Notes: a model not told the origin generated them from the sequence alone. DNA of 64,000 nt from Bog-756 sp963710495 (GCA_963710495.1 CAVQAI010000013.1:1-64000); one strand, 5' to 3'. Counted from the first letter of the stretch, positions 52,292 to 62,362 are shown. Translations and numbers: made by a program.

Positions 52292-54066
52292 CGCCGGGAG
52301 CGTCCCCCTCGACCTCGGAGCGCGGCGCGCCGACCGACGACCTGACCGGCCCGGCCTGGCGGCCGTCGAGGGTGTCGATGACCCGCCGTCGGGACGCCGC
52401 CGTCCGCCCCCGGCGCGGCACGGTGGCGCTCCCCGCCCTGGCTGCAGGAGTCGGCCTCGCCCTCTCGCTGCCCCCGTGGGGCGCCTGGGCCCTGGCCTTC
52501 CCCGCCGCCGGACTGCTCTTCTGGCGGCTCGGGGGCCTCCGGCCCCGCACCCGGGCCTGGGCGGGCTGGTTGGCCGGGCTGGGCTGCTACGGGCCGGGCC
52601 TCATGTGGGCCCGGGCGTTCACCCTGCCCGGCGCCCTCCTGCTCATCGCCGTCGAAGCTGCGTTCATGGCCGTGGCCTGCCTGGCTGTCCCGTCCGGTCC
52701 GCGAGCGGCTCGGGCGCTCGTCTTTCCCGGGGCCATGATCTTGGCCGAATGGGCCCGGACGGGCTGGCCGTTCGGCGGCCTGCCCATGGGTGGCGTCTTC
52801 CTCGGGCAAGCGGGCGGACCGGTGCTCGGGGTGGCCCGGCTGGGCGGTCCGCTCGGGCTCACCGCCATGGTCTACATCGGCGGGGTGGGTCTGGCCTGCG
52901 TGGTGGAAGCCCTCCTCCGAGCCGGGCGCGACGGCCGGCGGGCCAGGGCCTTCGCCCGGGTCGAGCCCGACGGTGGTGCTTCAGCCGACCCGCCGTCCGG
53001 CGGGCCGCCCGGGGGTCCGCCGGGAGGCCGTCCGGGCCGGTGGACCACCCTGGCCGGCGCCGGGGCGGGCCACGGCGGCACGATCGTCCTCGGTGCCGTC
53101 GCCCTGGCCATGGTGGTGGCCGTCTCGGCCGCCGCCGACCACGCCCCCGACGGCGGCCCGGCGACGGGAACGGTCACGGCCGCCGCCGTCCAGGGAGGAG
53201 GCCCCCGCGGCTTCTCCAAGTCGCAGATCAACCCGGCGGTGGTGTTGGCGGCTCAGTTCTCGGCCACCCGGCTCATGGAACGGGCGGACGGGGGGGCCAC
53301 GCCCGAGCTCGTTCTCTGGCCGGAGGACGTCGTGTCCCTCGACACGTCCCTGTCCGCCTCGCCGGTCGAAAGCGAGCTGGCCGGACTGGCCCGCTCGCTC
53401 CACACCACCCTCGTGGTCGGGGTGACCGAGAGCGTCTCGGACAGCTCGTTCCGCAACGAGATCGTGGCCTTCGGGCCCGACGGAACCATCGTGTCCCGCT
53501 ATGAGAAGGTCCACCGGGTGCCCTTCGGCGAGTACGTCCCCCTGCGGGGTTTCTTCTCCCACCTGGCCGACCTGTCCGCCGTCCCGCGTGACGCGGTTCC
53601 CGGCACCGGCACCGGTCTGCTCCCCACCCCGGTGGGCCCGCTGGGGGCCATGGTCTCCTACGAGGTCTTCTATGCCGGGCGCGGCCGCTCGGCCGTGCGG
53701 GACGGAGCCCAGCTACTCATCGTCCCCACCAATACGTCCTCCTACGCCAGGTCACAGGTCCCGACCCAGGAGATCGCCGCCTCGGAGGTGCAGGCCGTCC
53801 AGCAGGGCCGCGACCTGCTGCAGGCCGCCCCGACCGGGTACAGCGCGGCCATCACCCATCGCGGCACGCTGCGGGAGCGTTCGGTCCTCGGCGCCCGCCA
53901 GGTGGTCCTGGCCACCCTCGACCGGCGCACCGGCTCGACGATCTATGTGCGCGACGGGGACCTGCCGGTGATCCTGCTGGCCGCCGGCGCCACTCTGGCC
54001 GGTTGGCTCCTCGCCTCTCGGCGCCGGGGGACAGCGGTGGGAGCCGCTCGCCGTCGTCACTCGTAG
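52288..54066 (+). CDS. lnt: Apolipoprotein N-acyltransferase-like protein with Ser in place of the catalytic Cys
   Basis: 592 residues. Six or more membrane helices in the first ~200 residues, then a helix near 270-285 (IVLGAVALAMVVAVSAAA) and a nitrilase-like domain. The Glu is in ELVLWPEDVVS, the Lys in SRYEKVHRVPFGEYVPLRGF. The segment that should hold the nucleophilic Cys reads GAMVSYEVFY, so Ser replaces Cys (canonical VCYE-type). A C-terminal helix ends the protein. Lnt N-acylates diacylglyceryl lipoproteins. GTG 52288 overlaps the hemY stop. It belongs to the hem operon by position. Confidence 0.75.
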   Translation: MTPGASPSTSERGAPTDDLTGPAWRPSRVSMTRRRDAAVRPRRGTVALPALAAGVGLALSLPPWGAWALAFPAAGLLFWRLGGLRPRTRAWAGWLAGLGCYGPGLMWARAFTLPGALLLIAVEAAFMAVACLAVPSGPRAARALVFPGAMILAEWARTGWPFGGLPMGGVFLGQAGGPVLGVARLGGPLGLTAMVYIGGVGLACVVEALLRAGRDGRRARAFARVEPDGGASADPPSGGPPGGPPGGRPGRWTTLAGAGAGHGGTIVLGAVALAMVVAVSAAADHAPDGGPATGTVTAAAVQGGGPRGFSKSQINPAVVLAAQFSATRLMERADGGATPELVLWPEDVVSLDTSLSASPVESELAGLARSLHTTLVVGVTESVSDSSFRNEIVAFGPDGTIVSRYEKVHRVPFGEYVPLRGFFSHLADLSAVPRDAVPGTGTGLLPTPVGPLGAMVSYEVFYAGRGRSAVRDGAQLLIVPTNTSSYARSQVPTQEIAASEVQAVQQGRDLLQAAPTGYSAAITHRGTLRERSVLGARQVVLATLDRRTGSTIYVRDGDLPVILLAAGATLAGWLLASRRRGTAVGAARRRHS

Positions 54067-54554
54067 TAGCCCGAGTGGATGTACACGCAGGGGATCCCCT
54101 CGGCATGGAACATGGCGAAATTGTTGGGGTCGTCCTCGAACGCCAGGCGGAGATCGAAGCCGTGGGCGCGCAGTTCGTCGACGCTGTCCCGCTTGAACCA
54201 GGTCACCTGCGAGTAGTCACCGCGGGACCGCATGACCAACAGGTCCCACCGCAATCCGTACCGTTCGAGCCAGGCCAGCGTCTGGGGTTGGACCCGCATC
54301 GGTCGTCCGGTCAGCAGGATCACCTGGAGCCGGGCGTCGAGCAGTTCGAGGACTCTCGCCACCTCCTCGATGACCGGGTCGTCGCCGCAGGCGTCGAAGA
54401 ACGCCTCCCAGTCGCGCCGTCCTCGTTCGAGGTAGTGCTGGCGGACCGCCGCGTCCGACAGCACGCCGTCCACGTCGAAGACCACCGCCTCGCCGGGATC
54501 GGTCAACGGCTGCCGGTGCCAGGCCCAGTTGGCCGGGCCGGTGCGGGGGCTCAC
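54057..54554 (-). CDS. HAD-superfamily hydrolase-like protein
   Basis: 165 residues. The N-terminal motif VVFDVDGVLSDAA is the HAD DxD nucleophile motif, ILLTGRP is motif II, and LAFEDDPNNFAMF resembles motif IV. It is close to small HAD phosphatases such as the polynucleotide-kinase 3'-phosphatase type, which fits a nucleic-acid or small-phosphate substrate; neither is shown. GTG 54554 overlaps the acs stop by four bases, so it is coupled to acs. Its 3' end overlaps convergent lnt by ten bases. Confidence 0.75.
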   Translation of the reverse strand: MSPRTGPANWAWHRQPLTDPGEAVVFDVDGVLSDAAVRQHYLERGRRDWEAFFDACGDDPVIEEVARVLELLDARLQVILLTGRPMRVQPQTLAWLERYGLRWDLLVMRSRGDYSQVTWFKRDSVDELRAHGFDLRLAFEDDPNNFAMFHAEGIPCVYIHSGYYE

Positions 54555-56599
54555 TCCTCGGTCGGCGAGGCGGCGGCCAGGCGGCGGATCTCCTCCACCA
54601 CCGCCGGGTCGGCCAACGTGGTCGTGTCACCGAGCATTCGCCCTTCGGCCACATCACGCAAGAGACGGCGCATGATCTTTCCGCTCCGGGTCTTCGGGAG
54701 CTCGTCGGTGAACACCACCGTCCGCGGCCGGGCGATCGGGCCGATCTTTCCCGCCACATGGGCCCGGAGCTCCTCGCCGCGCCCGTCGCTCGGCCCCCCG
54801 GCGTCGGACTTCAGGGTGACGAAGCCCACGATGGCCTGGCCGGTGGTGGGGTCGCTGGCGCCCACCACGGCGGCTTCGGCCACCGCCGCGTGGTCGACCA
54901 GCGCCGACTCGACCTCGGTGGTCGAGATCCGGTGACCTGACACGTTCATCACGTCGTCCACCCGCCCGAGCAGCCACAGATAGCCGTCCGCGTCCACCTT
55001 GGCCCCGTCCCCGGCGAAGTAACGGCCCTCGAAGCGACTCCAGTAGGTCTGCCGGTAGCGCTCGGGGTCGCCGTAGATGCCCCGCAGCATCGAGGGCCAG
55101 GGCCGGGTCAGGGTCAGGTAGCCGCCGCCCTTGGCCACGGCCGCACCGGACTCGTCGACCACCTCGGCACTGATGCCGGGCAGGGGGAAGGTGGCCGATC
55201 CCGGCTTGGTCGGGGTGATCCCCGGCAGCGGGGCGATCATGATGCCTCCGGTCTCGGTCTGCCACCAGGTGTCCACCACCGGGCAGCGCCCACCGCCGAT
55301 GTGGGTGGCGTACCACATCCATGCCTCGGGGTTGATCGGCTCCCCGACCGAGCCGAGGACCCGCAGCGTGCTGAGGTCGTGCCGCCCGGGGTAGGCGGCG
55401 CCCCATTTCATGAAGGTGCGAATGGCCGTCGGCGCGGTGTAGAGGATGGTGACCCCGTAGCGTTCGACGATCGACCACCAGCGGTCGCGGTCGGGGAAGT
55501 CGGGCGTCCCCTCGTACATGACCGAGGTGGCCCCATTGGCCAGCGGCCCGTAGACGATGTAGCTGTGGCCGGTGACCCAGCCGATGTCGGCCGCGCACCA
55601 GTAGACGTCGCGGTCGGGGTGCAGGTCGAACACCCATCGATGGGTGAAGGCGACCTGGGTGAGGTACCCCCCGGTGGTGTGCATGATGCCTTTGGGCGCT
55701 GCCGTCGTGCCGGAGGTGTAGAGGATGAACAACAGGTCCTCGGCCTCCATCGGCTCGGGCTCGCAGCGGTCCGACGGCCTCCCCCCGGCGGCGGGGTCGG
55801 TCCCGGCCATCAACTCGTGCCACCAATGGTCGCGGCCCGTGGTCATGTCCGGAGCGGGGTCGGCGGCCTCGCCCAGCCGGCGCGCCACCACCACGTGTTC
55901 GACGCAGGGCGAACCGGACACGGCCACGTCCACACTGGGCTTGAGGGCTGCCGGCGCGCCCCGCCGCCACCCTCCGTCGGCGGTGACCACCACCCGGGCC
56001 TGGGCGTCGAGGATCCGGTCCCGCAGGGCGTCGGAGGAGAACCCCCCGAACACCACCGAATGGACCGCACCGATCCGGGTGCAGGCCAACATGGCCACCG
56101 GCAGCTCGGGGATCATCGGCATGTAGACGGCGACCCGGTCGCCGCGACCCACCCCGAGGCCGCGCAGCACGTTGGCGAATCTGGAGACGTCCTCCAGCAA
56201 CCGGCCGTAGGTCACGGTCCGGGTGTCGCCCGGCTCGCCTTCCCAGTGGAACGCCACCTTGTCGGCATGACCGGCGGCCACGTGCCGGTCGAGGCAGTTG
56301 TAGGAGACGTTCAGGGTCCCCCCGTCGAACCAACGGGCCACCGGAAGGTCCCAGTCGAGGACCGAGTCCCAGGTCCGGTACCAGTCGAGGGCACCGGCCT
56401 GCTCGGCCCAGAACCGCTCCGGGTCGGCTGCCGCCCGCTGGTAGACGCCGGGGTCGTCGGCGACGGCCTCCTGCCGGAAATGCTCCGAGGGATGGAACAC
56501 CCGGTCCTCGGAGAGGTAGTCCTCGATGGTGGCCTCGGACGTGGCGCGCTCGGGGGTGACGGCCGCAGAGGGCGGGTCGGCCGGCGCGTCCTCAGGCAT
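54551..56599 (-). CDS. acs: Acetyl-coenzyme A synthetase
   Basis: 682 residues, normal length. Seen: YRTWDSVLDWDLPVARWF, the AMP-binding P-loop YTSGTTAAPKGI, WWQTETGGIMIAPLPG, GRYFAGDGAKVDADGYLWLL, and the acetylatable-lysine segment LPKTRSGKIMRRLLRDVA. It makes acetyl-CoA from acetate, CoA and ATP. GGAAAG precedes ATG 56599. The short HAD gene follows by overlap. It may feed acetate into the same acyl-CoA pool. Confidence 0.95.
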   Translation of the reverse strand: MPEDAPADPPSAAVTPERATSEATIEDYLSEDRVFHPSEHFRQEAVADDPGVYQRAAADPERFWAEQAGALDWYRTWDSVLDWDLPVARWFDGGTLNVSYNCLDRHVAAGHADKVAFHWEGEPGDTRTVTYGRLLEDVSRFANVLRGLGVGRGDRVAVYMPMIPELPVAMLACTRIGAVHSVVFGGFSSDALRDRILDAQARVVVTADGGWRRGAPAALKPSVDVAVSGSPCVEHVVVARRLGEAADPAPDMTTGRDHWWHELMAGTDPAAGGRPSDRCEPEPMEAEDLLFILYTSGTTAAPKGIMHTTGGYLTQVAFTHRWVFDLHPDRDVYWCAADIGWVTGHSYIVYGPLANGATSVMYEGTPDFPDRDRWWSIVERYGVTILYTAPTAIRTFMKWGAAYPGRHDLSTLRVLGSVGEPINPEAWMWYATHIGGGRCPVVDTWWQTETGGIMIAPLPGITPTKPGSATFPLPGISAEVVDESGAAVAKGGGYLTLTRPWPSMLRGIYGDPERYRQTYWSRFEGRYFAGDGAKVDADGYLWLLGRVDDVMNVSGHRISTTEVESALVDHAAVAEAAVVGASDPTTGQAIVGFVTLKSDAGGPSDGRGEELRAHVAGKIGPIARPRTVVFTDELPKTRSGKIMRRLLRDVAEGRMLGDTTTLADPAVVEEIRRLAAASPTEE

Positions 56600-56765
56600 C
56601 GCTTTCCTTCCTCGACCCTGCGTCGCTCACCGTGTCCCCCACCTGCGTGTCAATCGCCCCTCACCTGCGTGTTTCACCGCGTCGTCCCCGACCCGACCGG
56701 GTCCCCGATCAACGGACACGGCCTGCTTCAGCCTAACTCCGGCGGGAACCTACGATGGAGGGGCC

Positions 56766-59700
56766 GTGACCACCACCACTCCATCGTCGGTGCAGACAGG
56801 GCCCGACGGACGCTCGAGGGGCGGTCCGGCCGGGGCGTTCTCACCCGAGCCCGGGGGTACCCGGGTGGACGTCGGCGTCGGTCGCCGCGTCATGGTGGTG
56901 AGCGATCTGCTCCTCACCGCCGACGCCACCGCGTCGAGCCGAGCCATCACCGGTGAGCTGGCCCGGGCCCTCGACACCTGGGACGGTCCCGGAATCCTGA
57001 TCGTGGCGGGCAACCTCTTCGACCTCATCGGGTCCCGTTCCCCGCGGGCCGACGCCGAACGGGCGCTCCGAGCCCACCCCGAGCTGGGGCAGGCGTTCAG
57101 CCGGTTCCTCGATGTCGACGAGCGGCGGGTCATCCGCCAGACCGGGGCCCACGAACCGGGGTATGCCGACGACGTCGAGGCGATGGCCGCCCTCACCGCC
57201 CGGGGCGTCGAGCACCTCGGGCCGGTCGATCTCCACCTTCACACGGCCAGCGGGGTGCGGGTGGTCCGGGTCGAACCGGGCGAGCACGCCTACGCCGCCG
57301 GGTGCAGCGGTCCCGAGACGGAGTTCGACCCGGCGGCCGACGCCAAGCCCGGGATCGTCGGGCCGACCCCGGCCGGGCGCAGCTGGCGAACCCTGGCCGC
57401 CCAATCCAACGAGGACGCGCCCTGGCTGGCCGGTCTCGACCGGTTGAGCGACCCGTCGGCGCTGTCCCGCTTCGTGGTCTCGCGCACCCTCTACCGGCGG
57501 CTCGGCCGCTACGCCTGGTGGCTCCTCGTTCCCTTCGCCGCCGCTCTGCTGGTGCGTCTCGCCGTCACCCCGTGGGTCCTCAACCACCTCGGTTCGGGGC
57601 TCCCGGCCCGGGCCATCCGCCACGCCCACCAGGCCGACTGGGGCGACCAGCTGGTCGTCGCCTCCATCGTCGCCCTCATCGTGCTGGTCCTGCTGGCGGT
57701 GGTGCTCGGGCTGCTCAGCCGGCGGATGTGGTCGATCCTCGGCGGCGGGGCCTTGGACGCGGTGCGCTCGGAAGCGGCGGCCAACGACACCGCCCGCGAC
57801 GCCGGACGGCGTCTGGTCAGCCAGGGCTACGCCGGCCTGATCACCGCGGCAACCTTCCAGTCCGAGCTCACCCATCTCGGCCTGGGCTTCTACGCCAACG
57901 TCGGGGCCTCGGCCGAGGTGGTCGACGAGCATCGGGGCCGCCTCGGGCTGCCACCGGTCTTCCTGCACAGCCAGCGCATCGGCTGGGTCGAGCTCGAAAA
58001 CGGCGCCGACCTGCACGTTCGCATGTTGCTGACCCGGAACGACCTGCCCTCGCCGAGCGTGTTCGAGCGGGCCATCACCCGGGGACGGAGCACGGGCACC
58101 CTCCGCCCCGAGCTGGTGGCGTCGTTCCCGGTCGGTGAGTCATGGCCACCCCCGCCCGACCTCCAGAAGGCCCTCCGGCGGCCTCGACGCGTGCGGCGAT
58201 GGGCGGCCGCCGCCATCCTGGTGGCCGGGATCATCGACCTGATCGACGCCGTCACCCCACCGCTGCGCGGCCGGTTGCACGTGCTGAGGGAGTTCGTCCC
58301 GCTCGGCGCCAGCGTGGCGGCCGGCACGCTCATCGCCATGGCCGGGCTGGCCCTCGTGGCCCTGGGCCGGGGCATTCTCCGCGGGCAACGCCGGGCCTGG
58401 CGGGTGTCCGTCGTGCTCCTCGCCGGCACGATCCTCCTCCACATCGTGGCCGGCGCCGACATCGAGGAGTCGCTCGTCGCGGTGGCCGTGCTGGTGCTCC
58501 TGGTCGTCAACCGGCGCGACTTCCAGGCCGCCTCGGACCGCTCGTCGATGCGCTCCGCGCTCCTCGCCCTGGGGATCGGGGCGGTCGGCATCACACTCGT
58601 CACGGCGGCCTCCATCGAGCTCTTCACCCACGTCGACAACGACACCCACATGCGCATCCCGTGGTGGACGGCGCTCTGGGCGGTGTCCGAACGCCTCGTC
58701 GGCATCCGCACCATCGCGCTCCCGCACCGGGCCGACCGGTTTTTGGCCCCGACGCTGCTGGCCATCGGACTGTCCGTGGTGGCCCTGACCCTGTTCCTCC
58801 TGACCCGCCCGGTGGTCGACCGCCGGCTCACCTCGGGTCGCGCCGCCGAGTACCGCGCCCGGGACATCGTCCGGCGCCATGGCGCGTCCACGCTCGACTA
58901 CTTCGCGCTGCGCAGCGACAAGCAGTGGTTCTTCCACCGCGACAGCCTGGTGGCGTACGCCGTGTACGGAGGGGTCTGCCTCATCTCTCCGGACCCCATC
59001 GGCCCGGTCAACGAACGGCACCAGGCCTGGGATGCGTTCCGGCGCTTCGCCGACGGCCACGGTTGGGTGACGGCGGTGATGGGCGCAGCCGAGGACTGGC
59101 TCCCGATCTACCGCGACTCGGGGATGCACAACATCTATCTCGGGGACGAGGCAGTGGTGCAGGTCCAGCGCTTCAGCCTGGCTGGTGGGGAGAAGAAGGG
59201 CCTGCGCCAGGCGTTCAACCGCATCAAGAAGCACGGCTATACCGTCTCATTCCACGACCCCTCCCGTCTCGAGCCCGCCCTGTCGGAGGAACTCACCGCC
59301 CTGATGACCCTCAGCCGCCAGGGTGAGCACGAGCGCGGCTTCTCGATGATGCTCGGCCGGGTGTTCGACCCGAGGGACATCGGCCTCCTCCTCACGGTGG
59401 TCCGCGGGCCGGACGGCGCGGCCGCAGCCATGTGCCAGTTCGTACCCGCTCCGGGCATCGGCGGCTACTCCCTCGACCTGATGCGGCGCGATCCCGGCGA
59501 GCATCCCAACGGCCTGCTCGACTTCGCGTTGTGCTCGACCATCGAGCACCTGCGCGAGACCGGCTGCGAGGGGCTGAGCCTCAACTTCGCCGCCATGCGT
59601 TCGACGCTGTCGGGGGACAAGGGTGACGGGACCGTCCAGCGGGCCGAGCGCTGGTTCCTCAAACGCCTGTCCAACTTCGCCCAGATCGAGTCGCTGTGGC

Positions 59701-60083
59701 GGTTCAACGCCAAGTTCGACCCGAAGTGGCTCCCCCGCTACGTGGTCATCGACACGGCCGAGCACCTGGTCCCGGTGGTGATGGCCATCTTGCGGGCCGA
59801 GTCGCTGTGGGAGATACCCGTCCTCGGGCGGTTGCTCGCCGCCGGGGCTGAAAAGCGGATGATGGCCACCCAGCAGGAGACCGAGGAGTTCATCGCCTCG
59901 CTCGGCAACTGGGAACAACCGGGCTCCGACCAGGACGAGGGGGGCTCCGCCCCCGACACCGCGCCCGACACCGCCCCGGTCCCGAACACGGCCCCCTCCG
60001 CCGGGCCGGGTAGAGGCCACGGCGAGGCTGCCGGACGGTCAGCGTCGAACGGTGCGCTCCCCGCCGGTCGCTCCTCCCGCTGA
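56766..60083 (+). CDS. Fusion: degenerate metallophosphoesterase-like domain + membrane region + MprF/LysX-type lysyltransferase domain
   Basis: 1105 residues. Residues ~35-200 look like a calcineurin-type phosphoesterase (VMVVSDLLLTADA, ILIVAGNLFDLIG, QTGAHEPGYAD), but several expected metal ligands are changed. Eight membrane helices lie between ~248 and 680 (the first is AWWLLVPFAAALLVRLAVTP). From ~690 a DUF2156/phosphatidylglycerol lysyltransferase C-terminal domain is clear: LDYFALRSDKQWFFHRDSLV, GEKKGLRQAFNRIKKHGYTV and GLSLNFAAMRST. Such domains transfer lysine from Lys-tRNA to membrane lipids. GTG 56766 follows GGAGGGG closely, and TACGAT lies nine nt upstream of it. The last ~80 residues are disordered. 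Confidence 0.75.
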   Translation: MTTTTPSSVQTGPDGRSRGGPAGAFSPEPGGTRVDVGVGRRVMVVSDLLLTADATASSRAITGELARALDTWDGPGILIVAGNLFDLIGSRSPRADAERALRAHPELGQAFSRFLDVDERRVIRQTGAHEPGYADDVEAMAALTARGVEHLGPVDLHLHTASGVRVVRVEPGEHAYAAGCSGPETEFDPAADAKPGIVGPTPAGRSWRTLAAQSNEDAPWLAGLDRLSDPSALSRFVVSRTLYRRLGRYAWWLLVPFAAALLVRLAVTPWVLNHLGSGLPARAIRHAHQADWGDQLVVASIVALIVLVLLAVVLGLLSRRMWSILGGGALDAVRSEAAANDTARDAGRRLVSQGYAGLITAATFQSELTHLGLGFYANVGASAEVVDEHRGRLGLPPVFLHSQRIGWVELENGADLHVRMLLTRNDLPSPSVFERAITRGRSTGTLRPELVASFPVGESWPPPPDLQKALRRPRRVRRWAAAAILVAGIIDLIDAVTPPLRGRLHVLREFVPLGASVAAGTLIAMAGLALVALGRGILRGQRRAWRVSVVLLAGTILLHIVAGADIEESLVAVAVLVLLVVNRRDFQAASDRSSMRSALLALGIGAVGITLVTAASIELFTHVDNDTHMRIPWWTALWAVSERLVGIRTIALPHRADRFLAPTLLAIGLSVVALTLFLLTRPVVDRRLTSGRAAEYRARDIVRRHGASTLDYFALRSDKQWFFHRDSLVAYAVYGGVCLISPDPIGPVNERHQAWDAFRRFADGHGWVTAVMGAAEDWLPIYRDSGMHNIYLGDEAVVQVQRFSLAGGEKKGLRQAFNRIKKHGYTVSFHDPSRLEPALSEELTALMTLSRQGEHERGFSMMLGRVFDPRDIGLLLTVVRGPDGAAAAMCQFVPAPGIGGYSLDLMRRDPGEHPNGLLDFALCSTIEHLRETGCEGLSLNFAAMRSTLSGDKGDGTVQRAERWFLKRLSNFAQIESLWRFNAKFDPKWLPRYVVIDTAEHLVPVVMAILRAESLWEIPVLGRLLAAGAEKRMMATQQETEEFIASLGNWEQPGSDQDEGGSAPDTAPDTAPVPNTAPSAGPGRGHGEAAGRSASNGALPAGRSSR

Positions 60084-60242
60084 CCCTGGCCTCCGGCCCG
60101 GCCGAAGGCCGCGTCGGACATCGAGGCCGCCGGACGGCGTGCGTGTCCGTCCTCACCATGGAAGGGCACCCGACCTCCTGTTACCGTGAGCCCGGATCCG
60201 TCGCAGGGGGAGGGCGGATCGTCAGAGCATGGAGGGGGATCG

Positions 60243-62312
60243 ATGATCCGGGCCCACCGAACGAATTTGCACCGGGTGCTGACGGCGCTCGCCGTCCTGG
60301 CTGTCGGAGCAGGGGCACTGCTCGCGATCACCGCGGCCACCGATACGCCCGCCGTCGGCCCTTCCACGGATGCGACGCCGCCGCCGGGCGCCTGCGATCC
60401 GCTCGACCCGACCCAGTGCCTCCTGCCCTTCCCCGACAACTACTTCACCGTGCACGACCCGTCCTCGCCCACCGGTCGGCGCGTCGACCTCCCGCCGGCA
60501 GACATGCCGAGGAACAATCGCGGCGTCCCGATCGACCCGACCGCCTTCAACCGGAACGACGGGTTCAGCCCGGGCACTCCCGTGATCCTCCACGTCAACG
60601 GGATCGACCTGACCCACAGCGGGATAGCCACCATCACCGATATCGGGTCCTCGCTGAGGAACGACGCGCCCATCGTGATCCTCGACGCCAGGACCGGGCA
60701 CCGGGTGGCCTACTGGGCGGAGCTCGATGCCAACGACCCCGTCCCGTCGGAGCAGGCGCTGATCATTCACGCCGCCGCCGACTACACCGACGGCCACCGC
60801 TACATCGTCGCCCTGCGCGACCTCCACACCGGCTCGGGCGGCCTCATCCCGCCGGACGCCATCTTCCAGGACTACCGGGACGGAACGCCGCTCCCGACCC
60901 AGGCGGACCAGCTGCGCCAACACCATATGGACGCCATCTTCAACACCTTGCAACAGGCCGGCGTCGACCGTTCGAGCCTGTACCTGGCCTGGGACTTCAC
61001 CGTGGCCAGCCAGCAGAGCCTGACCGGTTCGATGCTCCACATCCGTGACGACGCCTTCGCCAAGCTCGGGAGCGGCGCCCCGGCGTTCACCGTCACCGGT
61101 GTCACCGACCTCACGACGGCTCAGGATCCGCGCATCGCCCGCACCGTGACCGGCACGTTCACCGTGCCGAGCTACCTCGACCAGCCCGGTGGGCCCCCCG
61201 GCTCCCAATTCCAGCTCGGCCCCGACGGGCTCCCGACCCAGATCCCCGGCAACGTGCAGACGGCCAACTTCGAGTGCACCGTCCCGCGCACCGCGGTGGC
61301 CGACGCCACCGACCCGGGCGCCACCGTCTACCCCGGTCACCCCATGCTGTACGGCCACGGCCTGCTGGGCAGCGCCGACGAGGTGACCGACCCGCCCATC
61401 GAGAGCATGGCCGACGCAGGCAACTTCGTCGTGTGCGGCACCGACTGGCTGGGGCTGGCCAGCCAGGACGCGGCGGCCGACGCCGGCATCCTCACCGATT
61501 TCTCGAACTTCTCGAGCTTGCCCGACCGCGGCCAACAGGGCATGCTCGACTTCCTCTTCCTCGGCCGACTGCTGACCAGCCCGGCCGGCTTGGTCACCAG
61601 CCCCGCCTTCCAGGCCGGCTCCGCCCACCCGGTGGTCGACACGTCGAGCCCGCTCGTCTACTACGGGAACAGCCAGGGGGGGATCGAGGGCGGTGCGCTC
61701 ACCGCCGTCTCCCAGGAGTTCACCCGGGCCGTCCTCGGGGTGCCGGGCATGGACTACTCGCTGCTGCTCAACCGCAGCGTCGACTTCGACCCCTTCGCCG
61801 CCATCCTCGACAGCAGCTACCCGGACAAGCTCGTCCAACAGATCGGGCTGGGACTCATCCAGATGCTCTGGGACCGCTCCGAGGCGGACGGCTACGCCCA
61901 GTTCATGACCGACCATCCCCTCCCCGGTACACCGCCCCACCAGGTGCTGCTCGAGGAAGCCTTCGGCGACCACCAGGTGGCCAACATCGCCACCGAAACC
62001 GAGGCCCGCACCATCGGCGCCGAGATGCACCAACCGGGCCTGGCGGCGGGCCGCACACCCGACGTCGTGCCCTTCTACGGGATCCCACCGCTCACCAGCC
62101 CGGCCTCGGGAGCATCGGCTCTCTTCGTCTGGGACAGCGGCACGCCGGCGCCCCCGCTGACCAACACGCCCAACCGGGCCGGGGTGGATCCTCATGCGGT
62201 GCCGCGAGCGCAGCCGTCGGTCCAGGAGCAGGGCACGACGTTCCTCCTCGGCGGCCTGGTCACCGATCCGTGCGGCACCACGGCGTGCACGGCCGTGGCG
62301 TCAGGTGGCTAG
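60243..62312 (+). CDS. Secreted serine hydrolase, alpha/beta-hydrolase type
   Basis: 689 residues from ATG 60243, preceded by GGAGGGG at good spacing; GTG 60186 is in frame but would precede the signal peptide. The signal segment is VLTALAVLAVGAGALLAITA. The nucleophile elbow is YYGNSQGGIEGG (GxSxG type), and GHGLLGSADE may form the oxyanion side. GDHQVAN near the C-terminus could hold the acid and histidine. The N-terminal third (~60-250) has no family I recognise. It may be a large secreted esterase or lipase. The downstream gene is convergent, with only 50 bp between stops. Confidence 0.65.
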   Translation: MIRAHRTNLHRVLTALAVLAVGAGALLAITAATDTPAVGPSTDATPPPGACDPLDPTQCLLPFPDNYFTVHDPSSPTGRRVDLPPADMPRNNRGVPIDPTAFNRNDGFSPGTPVILHVNGIDLTHSGIATITDIGSSLRNDAPIVILDARTGHRVAYWAELDANDPVPSEQALIIHAAADYTDGHRYIVALRDLHTGSGGLIPPDAIFQDYRDGTPLPTQADQLRQHHMDAIFNTLQQAGVDRSSLYLAWDFTVASQQSLTGSMLHIRDDAFAKLGSGAPAFTVTGVTDLTTAQDPRIARTVTGTFTVPSYLDQPGGPPGSQFQLGPDGLPTQIPGNVQTANFECTVPRTAVADATDPGATVYPGHPMLYGHGLLGSADEVTDPPIESMADAGNFVVCGTDWLGLASQDAAADAGILTDFSNFSSLPDRGQQGMLDFLFLGRLLTSPAGLVTSPAFQAGSAHPVVDTSSPLVYYGNSQGGIEGGALTAVSQEFTRAVLGVPGMDYSLLLNRSVDFDPFAAILDSSYPDKLVQQIGLGLIQMLWDRSEADGYAQFMTDHPLPGTPPHQVLLEEAFGDHQVANIATETEARTIGAEMHQPGLAAGRTPDVVPFYGIPPLTSPASGASALFVWDSGTPAPPLTNTPNRAGVDPHAVPRAQPSVQEQGTTFLLGGLVTDPCGTTACTAVASGG

Positions 62313-62362
62313 CCGACGGTCGAGATTTCCGGGGCGGCCCGGAAGAACCGAGCGGCTTGGGC

